A stretch of DNA of 64,000 nucleotides from Marinifilum breve (GTDB taxonomy: Bacteria; Bacteroidota; Bacteroidia; Bacteroidales; Marinifilaceae), in the NCBI RefSeq assembly GCF_003202155.1, contig NZ_QFLI01000001.1, positions 186,001 through 250,000 of the forward strand. The letters are read 5' to 3'. Under the pieces are notes generated by a model. It was not told the origin of the DNA and did not search any database. It saw only the letters and a program-made list of their open reading frames with translations. This document shows, piece after piece, positions 7,636 through 15,279 of the stretch. Made by a program: the position numbers and the translations under genes. Numbering within the stretch: the stretch's first letter is position 1; every line of letters starts with the position of its first letter.

Positions 7636-8529
7636 ATGAATATCTCTACAGAAATATCAGACAGGAAGATGAAGCAACGCTTGCTGAAAGACAAAATCTT
7701 TACCAATGTAATGATTTTCCTAGCCTTTCTTTCGGGTGTACCATTGTTCCTGATTCTATACCAATTGGCGGTTAAAGGATATCGCCAGTTTAATATTAGC
7801 TTTTTTTTCGAAGAAGCTCCCGACACCATGGAAGCAATGATTGCAGTTGCTAACAATGAGGTTATACCGGGTGGTATTGCCAACGGTATTGTTGGTACGC
7901 TCATTATTGTTGGTATGGCTTCATTAATTGCCATTCCTATCGGGATTATTTGTGGAACCTATTTGGCCGAAAATGCCGAAGGTAAATTTGCAGGTTTGGT
8001 TCGATTTATCGTGGATATGCTTCAAGGTGTACCATCCATCGTTTTGGGGGTAATTGGTTACATCTGGATTGTAAAACCAGTAACCAATGGTTTCTCTGCT
8101 TTGGCAGGTAGTGTTGCCTTATCGATTATGATGTTGCCATCCATTGTGCGATCGACAGAAGAAACCTTAAAAATGATACCTGGAACACTAAAGGAAGCTG
8201 CCTTATCGCTAGGCGTGCCGTATCACAAAGTTATCCTTAAAGTGATTTTACCAACGGGTATTTCAGGCATCCTTACCGGGGTAATTCTTGGAATATCTCG
8301 TATTGCAGGAGAAACAGCTCCATTGATGCTTACAGCCTTGGGAAGTACAGTTATCAACACCAATATTACTGAACCTTCGAGTGCTGTACCTCTTTTGGTT
8401 TGGGAGTTTTACAACGATCCCAACCTTGTGAATATGATATGGAGTGCCTCCTTATTCCTACTACTATTAATCTTAGGTCTGAATTTATCAGCTAAAGCAA
8501 TCGCGAGAAAATGGAAAGTACAATACTAA
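7636..8529 (+). CDS. pstA: phosphate ABC transporter permease PstA
   Basis: 297-residue multi-pass permease, the partner of PstC. Helices are visible from about 21-45 (TNVMIFLAFLSGVPLFLI) and again from about 85-110. The EAA loop EAALSLGVPYHKVILKV lies at 188-204. A periplasmic stretch of about 30 residues after the first helix (FFFEEAPDTMEAMIAVANN) is typical of PstA. The gene ends inside pstB: the two reading frames overlap by 19 bases, which suggests coupled translation of permease and ATPase. Confidence 0.95.
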   Translation: MNISTEISDRKMKQRLLKDKIFTNVMIFLAFLSGVPLFLILYQLAVKGYRQFNISFFFEEAPDTMEAMIAVANNEVIPGGIANGIVGTLIIVGMASLIAIPIGIICGTYLAENAEGKFAGLVRFIVDMLQGVPSIVLGVIGYIWIVKPVTNGFSALAGSVALSIMMLPSIVRSTEETLKMIPGTLKEAALSLGVPYHKVILKVILPTGISGILTGVILGISRIAGETAPLMLTALGSTVINTNITEPSSAVPLLVWEFYNDPNLVNMIWSASLFLLLLILGLNLSAKAIARKWKVQY

Positions 8530-9359
8530 AACTAGAGCAAATGCCTACAGAGCAAAAATATAAAGAGAAGGTCGTGATAAAGAATCCTATAGAACAAATT
8601 GAATCTCCTGTTTTAAAAATCGAAGATTTATCGGTTTCATACGGAGGTGACAAGTATGCAATACAGAATGTATCTGCTGGCATCGCAAAAAACAAAATTA
8701 CAGCAATTATGGGTCCTTCGGGATGCGGAAAAAGTACGCTCTTAAGAGCCATTAACCGCATGCACGAATTGTATCCAAATACTCACAATAAAGGAGGAGT
8801 TTACCTGGGCGATGAAAACATATATGAACTGAATCCTATCCAATTGAGAAGAAAGATTGGCATGGTGTTTCAACGTCCAAATCCTTTTCCAACCATGAGC
8901 ATTTACGACAATGTAATTGCAGGTTTTAACTTGAATGGGATCAAGCTAAAAAGATCTGAAAAAGATGAAATCGTTGAAAAATCACTGCGAGAGGTAGCCC
9001 TTTGGGACGAGGTAAAAGATGCGCTTCACAACCGCGGAACTTTCTTATCTGGTGGTCAGCAACAAAGATTGTGTATTGCACGTGCATTAGCCTATACTCC
9101 TGACATTATTTTGTTGGATGAACCTACTTCGGCACTTGACCCAATTGCAACTTCTAAAATTGAAGACTTGCTGGTGAAACTGAAGAAAGATTTTACCATT
9201 GTGTTGGTAACGCACAACATGTCGCAAGCTGCACGTATTTCAGACTACTCTATGTTTATGTACCTTGGAGAGTTGGTTGAATATGGCAAGACAAGACAAA
9301 TGTTTACCACACCTAAAGACAAACGTACAGAAGAATATCTAACCGGTAAATTTGGTTGA
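8511..9359 (+). CDS. pstB: phosphate ABC transporter ATP-binding protein PstB
   Basis: 282-residue ATPase of the phosphate importer. Walker A GPSGCGKST is at 68-76, the Q-loop at VFQRPNPFP, the ABC signature LSGGQQQR at 178-185, Walker B LLDEPTSALD at 200-209 and the H-loop in VTHNM. The QRPNPFP element is characteristic of PstB. It is about 30 residues longer at the N-terminus than typical PstB. A start at Met11 (MPTEQKYKEK) is possible and would remove the overlap with pstA; the first ATG is kept because the reading frame is open and overlapping pst genes are common. Confidence 0.95.
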   Translation: MESTILKLEQMPTEQKYKEKVVIKNPIEQIESPVLKIEDLSVSYGGDKYAIQNVSAGIAKNKITAIMGPSGCGKSTLLRAINRMHELYPNTHNKGGVYLGDENIYELNPIQLRRKIGMVFQRPNPFPTMSIYDNVIAGFNLNGIKLKRSEKDEIVEKSLREVALWDEVKDALHNRGTFLSGGQQQRLCIARALAYTPDIILLDEPTSALDPIATSKIEDLLVKLKKDFTIVLVTHNMSQAARISDYSMFMYLGELVEYGKTRQMFTTPKDKRTEEYLTGKFG

Positions 9360-9439
9360 TTTTCTGTCATTTAAATTTTGAATAAGCAATTAAGCTAATT
9401 CATTTATAATTATAATTTATAACTCATAATTGATATCGT

Positions 9440-10132
9440 ATGTCAATAAAAAAAGATAAAAAATTCGATAAGCTTCATTCTGATTTCAGTAAAATGAAAC
9501 TGATTCTTCAAGAACAATTTGAAATCATGGATGAAGTAGTTTCATATGGATTAGATATTATAGATGCAAAACGAGTGGACAAGTTTAAAAACAATGAGAA
9601 TAAACTTGACAATCTTGAAATTAAAATGAGTGATAACATCATTCTTACCATGGGGTTACAGCAACCAATGGCAAGCGAATTGCGCTTATTGGTTTCTTAT
9701 TTTAGAATGATTGGTTTTATTGAGCGCATTGGTGATCAACTAAACAATGTTTTAAGATACATTCAAAAAATGGAGCCACCCTTTATCCCTGAAAAGCATC
9801 GAGACTCATTGCTGAACATGCTATCGATAAGTGAAAAAATGGTGCGTAAGGCATTGATCTCATTCGAAGATAGCGATAGAGAATACGCTATCTGGACCAT
9901 TAAAAATGATGAGTTTGTGGATGAAATGAGATACGACCTTATGAAACGAATGGTGAAAAAAGAAACGCCTGAAGGCGTAGATCAAAATGACATTTTCAAT
10001 TTACTAAACTTTGGAAATATCCTAAGTAGTATTGAAAGAGTTGCAGACAATGCCACCAATATTGCCGAAGCTTCTATCTATTACCAGCAAGGTATCGACC
10101 TGCGTCACCAGGATTTACCTGAAGAAGATTAA
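9440..10132 (+). CDS. phoU: phosphate signalling complex protein PhoU
   Basis: 230-residue all-helical protein with two PhoU-type three-helix repeats (LILQEQFEIMDEVV... and MLSISEKMVRKAL...). Each carries acidic metal-binding motifs of the type ER(I/V)xDxxxN: ERIGDQLNN and ERVADNATN. PhoU relays the state of the Pst transporter to the PhoR kinase and restrains both when phosphate is ample. It stands between the transporter genes and phoBR in the same direction, after an 80-base AT-rich gap. The N-terminus is very lysine-rich. Confidence 0.93.
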   Translation: MSIKKDKKFDKLHSDFSKMKLILQEQFEIMDEVVSYGLDIIDAKRVDKFKNNENKLDNLEIKMSDNIILTMGLQQPMASELRLLVSYFRMIGFIERIGDQLNNVLRYIQKMEPPFIPEKHRDSLLNMLSISEKMVRKALISFEDSDREYAIWTIKNDEFVDEMRYDLMKRMVKKETPEGVDQNDIFNLLNFGNILSSIERVADNATNIAEASIYYQQGIDLRHQDLPEED

Positions 10133-10245
10133 TCAGTGATCAGTAACCAATAAACTCTAAAATCTCTCTGGGAACTTTCAATATCTGAATACTATACACT
10201 TTACTTGAAATAACCTTAAAAAAAACCCGGAAAGATTTCCAAAAA

Positions 10246-10935
10246 ATGAAGGATTTAAAGATATTAGTAGTCGATGATGAAGAGGATTTGTGCGAAATCC
10301 TGCAATACAATCTCGAACAAGAAGGTTTTCAGGTGGATACCGCCTTTTCATCGGAACAAGCCTTAAAGCTAGACTTGAGCAAATACGATTTCTTCCTGTT
10401 AGATATCATGATGGGAGAAATCTCAGGTCTGGAATTGGCTAAAATTATTCGTCGCAACCCCGATTTGGAGGATAAACCCATACTGTTTATCACTGCAAAA
10501 GGGAGCGAAACCGACAAATTGCTTGGATTTAAAGCTGGCGCTGATGATTATGTTGCAAAACCTTTTTCTGTAAAGGAAATTATTGCTCGAATTCATGTAA
10601 TTTGCAAACGTGTTTTCTCTGAATCACTAAACGAATCGAATTTCGAATATGAAAAGTTGAGATTGATTCCGGAATCAAAGCAAGTTACGATCAACAATAT
10701 TGATGTTGGCTTAACCAAAACAGAGTTTGAAATTTTACACCTGCTCTTAAACCATGCAGGAAGAATTTACTCTCGTGATGAAATCATGAATAAAATTTGG
10801 GAGGGCGACACCTATGTAGGCGATCGAACTGTTGATGTGAATGTACGACGAATCAGAAAAAAAATTGGAGAATACCACAATTTAATTAAAACCAAGTCGG
10901 GATATGGATATTATTTTGATCCCCGCGTAAAATAG
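10246..10935 (+). CDS. phoB: phosphate regulon response regulator, OmpR/PhoB family
   Basis: 229 residues. The receiver domain (1-120) has the acidic pair D10/D11, the phospho-acceptor D53 (FLLDIMM), T83 and K105 (AKPFS). The C-terminal winged helix (about 135-227) shows LTKTEFEILHLLLNH and RTVDVNVRRIRKKIG, the DNA-recognition pattern of the OmpR/PhoB class. It would bind the 11-base half-sites before pstS. It lies 18 bases before phoR and at the end of the pst operon, so the regulator is encoded with its targets. The PhoB name rests on this context. Confidence 0.9.
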   Translation: MKDLKILVVDDEEDLCEILQYNLEQEGFQVDTAFSSEQALKLDLSKYDFFLLDIMMGEISGLELAKIIRRNPDLEDKPILFITAKGSETDKLLGFKAGADDYVAKPFSVKEIIARIHVICKRVFSESLNESNFEYEKLRLIPESKQVTINNIDVGLTKTEFEILHLLLNHAGRIYSRDEIMNKIWEGDTYVGDRTVDVNVRRIRKKIGEYHNLIKTKSGYGYYFDPRVK

Positions 10936-10953
10936 ATTAATTCGTTTTTTTAC

Positions 10954-12750
10954 ATGACTACAAACTTTCCTAACTCTGGATCAAAATACAAGAAGCGCTT
11001 ATTTGTTTACTTCTTTTTGATTGTATTGATTTTTTCTATGCTAATTGGTGGTTTCCAATACAACCAGGAAATTGCCTATAGAAGAGAAAAATTAGAGTAT
11101 GCGCTGAATATTTACACCGAACAGGTACAAGAGTTAATCAGACAGAAAGACTTAATCACCAAAAACGAATTTATCGAAGTTGATTCATTAAGAAGCCTAA
11201 TGCCCGACCACAATATACGATTGACCGTTATTTTGCGTGATGGAAAAGTTGTATATGATTCTGATGTTGACAATTTGGCTCGGCTCGACAATCACATTAA
11301 TCGACCTGAAGTTCAAAAGTCGATTCATGTCAACAAAGGAAGCAACATCCGATTATCAGGATCAACAGGACAAACCTATTATTACTATTCAAAGCATTAC
11401 TACACCCACTTTGTAAGGGCTGCACTACCCTACAACGAGAGTGTAGTTTCTTTTTTAAAGGCCAACAAGCTGTTTTTCTACTTCCTAATCGCCTTATTTG
11501 GCGTAACTATTGTGTTCTTGCTTTATGCAACAGAGCATTTTGGAAACTCCATTGCCAAGCTTCGAAAATTTGCCATTAATGCTGCCAAAAACCGACCAAT
11601 TGATCCAAATGAAAATTTTGGAAAAACCGAGCTCGGCGAAATCAGCCATCAAATTGTAAAGATTTACAACAAATTGAGCAAAACCAAGGAGGACTTGGTA
11701 AAAGAGAAGGAAAAGCTAATCATGCACCTTCAGATTGCACAGGAAGGTGTAGCAGTTTTCGATAAAAGCAGGAACTTAATTCTATGGAACAGTCATTTTA
11801 TCGATTACATCAATTACCTGTCGAACATTTCAACGCATAACTACGAGGAAATATTCGAGTTGCCTGAACTGAAAGAGATTAATGATTTCATCAAATCGAA
11901 CATTAAAAAGCTAGAGAAGAATTACATTCCTAATGTTGATATCATTAGCTCGAAAAATGTGGTTACCGTTGGCCATAAAATGTTCTTGTACCAGGTGGTG
12001 GTTTTCCCCGATTGCAATTTCGAAATTTCGATTAACGACATCACCAAATCGGAAAACGAGAAAACCATAAAGCAGGAAATGACTCTGAACATTGCACACG
12101 AGCTTAAAACTCCTGTAACTGCCGTTTCCGGATTTTTAGAAACCATTAAAGACAATCCGGAAATGCCTGAGGATAAAAAGATTCTTTTTATTGAACGATC
12201 CTGCGTGCAAATCAACCGCTTATCGAATTTAATTCAGGACATTTCGGTGCTTACCAAAATGGAAGAAACACAGCAATTGTTTACCATTGGCAATGTGAGC
12301 ATTGGCAAACTATTGAATGAAATGCTTGATGATTTTGAGTTAAAATTAGAACATGCCAAAATGGATATTCAGCTTCATATACCTGAAGATTTAAACATCA
12401 ATGGCAATTCTGAATTGTTGGATTCTGTTTTTAGAAACCTGATTGACAACTCTATAAAATACGCAGGAGAAGGAAGCTCCATAGAAATCAAGCACTACTT
12501 CGAAGACAACAATTATCATTACTTCTCCTATCATGACAATGGCATTGGAATTTCGGAGGATCATTTGCCAAGAATTTTTGAACGTTTCTACCGTGCCGAT
12601 AACGGAAGATCAAGAAAAATGGGTGGCACCGGACTAGGCTTATCCATTGTTAAAAATGCAGTTGGCTTTCACAAGGGACGTATTTTCGTTAAAGCTCGCA
12701 AAGAAGGTGGAACTGAGTTTTTCTTCTCTTTGAAGAAACAACTTTCATAA
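10954..12750 (+). CDS. phoR: phosphate regulon sensor histidine kinase PhoR
   Basis: 598 residues. Two membrane helices (about 17-33 and 172-191) flank an extracellular region of about 140 residues. After the second helix come a HAMP-like linker, a PAS-like segment (about 255-365), the HisKA box NIAHELKTPVTAV with phospho-acceptor H382, and the ATPase domain with the N-box FRNLIDNSIKYA and G-box GGTGLGLSIV. It would phosphorylate the PhoB encoded 18 bases upstream when phosphate is scarce. Enterobacterial PhoR lacks a large outer domain, so this version could sense something outside as well; that is inference. It is the last gene of the operon. Confidence 0.9.
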   Translation: MTTNFPNSGSKYKKRLFVYFFLIVLIFSMLIGGFQYNQEIAYRREKLEYALNIYTEQVQELIRQKDLITKNEFIEVDSLRSLMPDHNIRLTVILRDGKVVYDSDVDNLARLDNHINRPEVQKSIHVNKGSNIRLSGSTGQTYYYYSKHYYTHFVRAALPYNESVVSFLKANKLFFYFLIALFGVTIVFLLYATEHFGNSIAKLRKFAINAAKNRPIDPNENFGKTELGEISHQIVKIYNKLSKTKEDLVKEKEKLIMHLQIAQEGVAVFDKSRNLILWNSHFIDYINYLSNISTHNYEEIFELPELKEINDFIKSNIKKLEKNYIPNVDIISSKNVVTVGHKMFLYQVVVFPDCNFEISINDITKSENEKTIKQEMTLNIAHELKTPVTAVSGFLETIKDNPEMPEDKKILFIERSCVQINRLSNLIQDISVLTKMEETQQLFTIGNVSIGKLLNEMLDDFELKLEHAKMDIQLHIPEDLNINGNSELLDSVFRNLIDNSIKYAGEGSSIEIKHYFEDNNYHYFSYHDNGIGISEDHLPRIFERFYRADNGRSRKMGGTGLGLSIVKNAVGFHKGRIFVKARKEGGTEFFFSLKKQLS

Positions 12751-12787
12751 GAAAACTAAGAATTTTAAAATTGTACAGACGGCTGTA

Positions 12788-12900
12788 CAAAAAGTAAGTT
12801 TAATTCATGTAGTGTCATGTTGAACAAAGTGAAACATCTGATTCTCAATTCTGGAGATTCTTCGTTTTACTCAGAATGACAATAATTTTGTACTTTTTGG
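12788..12900. repeat. interspersed inverted-repeat element (GTCAT...ATGAC type)
   Basis: The core 12813-12881 begins TGTCATGTTGAACAAAGTGA and ends TTTTACTCAGAATGACA, so its ends are inverted (TGTCAT/ATGACA and TTGA/TCA). Outside it CAAAAAGTA (12788-12796) is matched by TACTTTTTG (12891-12899) in inverted orientation. Similar GTCAT-TTGA-GCGAAG...CTCAGAATGAC elements are widespread between genes in Bacteroidota. No ORF is present. Confidence 0.65.
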
Positions 12901-12987
12901 ACGGGCTCTCTAAGCAATCGTCCATTTACTTTATCAGACTTTTTCCAACTTTATCCTTATCTTCAGGCTTCATCAAACTATAGAAAT

Positions 12988-13983
12988 ATGCACAAAGCAA
13001 GCGAAGATAGGTATGAAAATATGCCTTATCGAAGATGTGGAAGAAGTGGATTATTGCTGCCAGCCATTTCATTAGGATTATGGCACAATTTCGGACATGT
13101 CGATTTATACGATAATTTCAAACAAATACTATTCAGAGCATTCGATAGAGGAATTACTCATTTCGATTTGGCAAACAATTACGGACCACCTCCTGGTTCG
13201 GCAGAAGAAAACTTTGGTAAGATTCTTCGTGAACACATGAATCATTACCGCGATGAGATGATCATTTCTACCAAGGCTGGTTATCACATGTGGCCAGGAC
13301 CTTATGGTGAATGGGGATCGCGAAAATATTTAATTGCAAGCCTCGATCAAAGTTTAAAGCGAATGGGTTTGGATTATGTGGATATCTTCTACTCGCACCG
13401 ACCAGATCCCAATACGCCACTGGAGGAGACCATGATGGCTTTGGATCATGTGGTGCGCCAGGGCAAAGCATTATACGCAGGAATTTCATCTTATTCTCCT
13501 GATCAAACCCGCGAAGCTGCACGAATTTTGCGTGAATTGGGAACACCTTGCCTGATTCACCAACCAAGGTATTCGATGTTCGATCGTTGGGTGGAAGATG
13601 GATTGCTGGATCAGATCGAAAAGGATGGAATTGGTTCAATCGTCTTCTCTCCTCTTGCACAAGGTTTGCTAACCAACAAATACATTAAGGGCATTCCTGA
13701 AAATTCGAGAGCAGCCAAATCTCATGGTTTCTTGCAAAAAGATCAGATTACCGATAAGGTAATTGATAAGGTAAAAGCCTTAAATCAAATGGCAGAAAAA
13801 AGAGGACAAAGTTTGGCACAAATGGCCATTGCTTGGTTGTTGAAAGACGAGCGTGTAACTTCTGTTCTGATTGGAGCAAGCTCTGTTGCTCAACTCGATC
13901 AGAATATCGATAGCATCAACAATTTAAACTTTGAGATTTTCGAATTGGAAGAAATTGAAAAGATCTTAACAAATGAGGTCTAA
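12988..13983 (+). CDS. gpr: aldo-keto reductase, L-glyceraldehyde 3-phosphate reductase (YghZ) type
   Basis: 331 residues. The sequence follows the YghZ/Gpr family closely: YRRCGRSGLLLPAISLGLW, THFDLANNYGPPPGSAEENF, STKAGYHMWPGPYG and YVDIFYSHRPD. The AKR tetrad is D60, Y65, K96 and H137. The C-terminal NADP-binding segment ends VTSVLIGASSVAQLDQN. Such enzymes reduce L-glyceraldehyde 3-phosphate and methylglyoxal-like aldehydes with NADPH, in the cytosol. It stands alone, with repeat-rich DNA on both sides, so no pathway context is given. Confidence 0.88.
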   Translation: MHKASEDRYENMPYRRCGRSGLLLPAISLGLWHNFGHVDLYDNFKQILFRAFDRGITHFDLANNYGPPPGSAEENFGKILREHMNHYRDEMIISTKAGYHMWPGPYGEWGSRKYLIASLDQSLKRMGLDYVDIFYSHRPDPNTPLEETMMALDHVVRQGKALYAGISSYSPDQTREAARILRELGTPCLIHQPRYSMFDRWVEDGLLDQIEKDGIGSIVFSPLAQGLLTNKYIKGIPENSRAAKSHGFLQKDQITDKVIDKVKALNQMAEKRGQSLAQMAIAWLLKDERVTSVLIGASSVAQLDQNIDSINNLNFEIFELEEIEKILTNEV

Positions 13984-14094
13984 GTGCAGAATTAGATGAT
14001 AAGTCTTTTTTAGCGGCCTAAACAGTTTTACAAAAAGCATCTATATCCATTATGCTTAAATATTTATTTTTAATAAAATTATTTGAGCTTATTT

Positions 14095-14310
14095 TTTAAG
14101 CGCCTCGGCTTATGGCATCTTTTTTAAATTTCATTCGTTCTACGAAAGCTTTAGAAAGATCGGGAAGTTGAGAACTTGTTCGAAAATCAGCCGATCGCAC
14201 TTAAGCTTGAGGCAGATAAGAATAAAATTTAAAAAGCAGCCTTGATTTTTTTTGCTTCGTTTTTTGGATCAAGCCAAAAAATGAAGTCGGGTTTGGGCGA
14301 AGCGCCAATT
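14095..14310 (+). repeat. dispersed repeat, copy A
   Basis: The core 14149-14210 (TTTAGAAAGATCGGGAAG, then TTGAGAACTTGTTCGAA, then CGCACTTAA) recurs at 35046-35102 with a few changes. Both copies are followed by a stretch of T-rich hairpin sequence (GATTTTTTTTGCTTCG... here, GATTTTTTGTTTACTT... there). This is a shared composite repeat of 150 to 200 bases, not a gene. Confidence 0.65.
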
Positions 14311-14341
14311 AATTTGGACACCACTGTTTGCTATACAATAA

Positions 14342-14606
14342 TTTTTTAATCTAAAAGCCAAAACTTTTGACCTCGATCGTGGTTCTACCCACGCTTGAGG
14401 TTAAAATTTTTAAGCGCAAGTGTGGTTCGAGACACGGTTGGAGTCAAATTTTTTAAGAAATAGGTGGCTAAAGACACACTTCGTGTTAAAATTTTTAATC
14501 GAAACCGTGTCTTTTTTAAGCCCAAGTGTGTCTCGAACCACGATAGGTGGTGCCTTTTTTAAGTACAAACGTGTCTCAAATGACAATAGGTGGTGTCTTT
14601 TTTAAC
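14342..14606. repeat. imperfect tandem array, 43-base period with 21-base half units
   Basis: The block TTTTTTAAG (or TTTTTAAG/AAT) ends at 14350, 14414, 14457, about 14499, 14520, 14563 and 14606. The steps are 64, 43, 42, 21, 43 and 43 bases, that is, multiples of about 21.5. Between blocks, short GTGT/ACAC or CGTGG/CCACG dyads recur (for example CAAGTGTGTCTCGAACCACG). The first unit, TTTTGACCTC...GAGGTTAAAA, is itself a near-perfect palindrome. Confidence 0.65.
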
Positions 14607-14803
14607 AAATACTCACATTCCATACATTTTCTGGCTAACTGGATATACCTTCTCAATTAATTCCAATACAATGTCCTTGAAGCATTGGATATTGCTACAT
14701 TTATATTATCATGAAATAAATTTATGTATGAAAATTATTTGTTGATTTGCACTTTTTTGCTAATTTCAAAATTGATTTATTGTATAATTAAAATAATTGC
14801 CAT

Positions 14804-15148
14804 ATGAAATTACTAAAACCCTATGTGAATTTGATCAAGTCTGCATCAAATGGAGTTTACACACTAAATTCGGTAGTATCGGTACCAAAAGGCTATGCTT
14901 TAAATACTCTTAGCCAAGGAGAAATTGAAAAAAATGGCAAAAAGCTTTGGGCGGTTACGGCAACCATTACTTCTAATGGTGGTATTGGAACCGAAATTGC
15001 TGAATTCTCAGTGCCATTGGAACAAGGCCCAACTGAAGAAGTTAAAACCGTTAGCATGGTAATGGTGGATACGGCATTGATGAGCAATCCTGAAGAAGAC
15101 AACAGAACGGATGTGGATTACGATGATGCTATAGGAGAAGTTCCTTAA
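14804..15148 (+). CDS. small acidic protein of unknown function
   Basis: 114 residues, not recognised. It begins MKLLKPYVNLIKSASNGVYT and has alternating hydrophobic/polar beta-type stretches (LWAVTATITSNGG, KTVSMVMVDTALM). The tail is strongly acidic (NPEEDNRTDVDYDDAIGE). There is no signal peptide or membrane segment. Codon use looks like that of its neighbours and a strong terminator follows 29 bases after the stop, so it is probably a real single-gene unit. The repeat array upstream gives no clue to function. Confidence 0.6.
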   Translation: MKLLKPYVNLIKSASNGVYTLNSVVSVPKGYALNTLSQGEIEKNGKKLWAVTATITSNGGIGTEIAEFSVPLEQGPTEEVKTVSMVMVDTALMSNPEEDNRTDVDYDDAIGEVP

Positions 15149-15176
15149 CAATTAGAAATCTTACTTGTAAAAATTT

Positions 15177-15214
15177 ATGGACATTAGGAATAAACTAATG
15201 TCCATTTTTATTTT
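15177..15214 (+). terminator. intrinsic terminator
   Basis: ATGGACATTAG and CTAATGTCCAT pair perfectly (11 bp) around a seven-base loop, followed by TTTTATTTT. Confidence 0.85.
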
Positions 15215-15279
15215 CATTTCTTTTTGCTGATATAATTACAGTTTTTCATATCTTAGTTTTTGCTAATCATTTTAATACT

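Larger units (their letters stand above)
13984..14803. other. repeat-rich gene-free region
   Basis: About 820 bases with no believable gene. It contains a dispersed element (about 14095-14310) and a 43-base-period array (14342-14606). Short open frames inside it come from the repeats. The last 200 bases are AT-rich leader of the small gene at 14804. Confidence 0.7.

Noticed and set aside
12751-12987. Insertion sequence
   Set aside because: The inverted repeats have no transposase and no target duplication that I can see.
14420-14605. 61-codon gene
   Set aside because: It is read out of the 43-base array and consists of repeat units.
14342-14606. CRISPR array
   Set aside because: The units drift in sequence, the conserved part is only about nine bases, and there are no cas genes.
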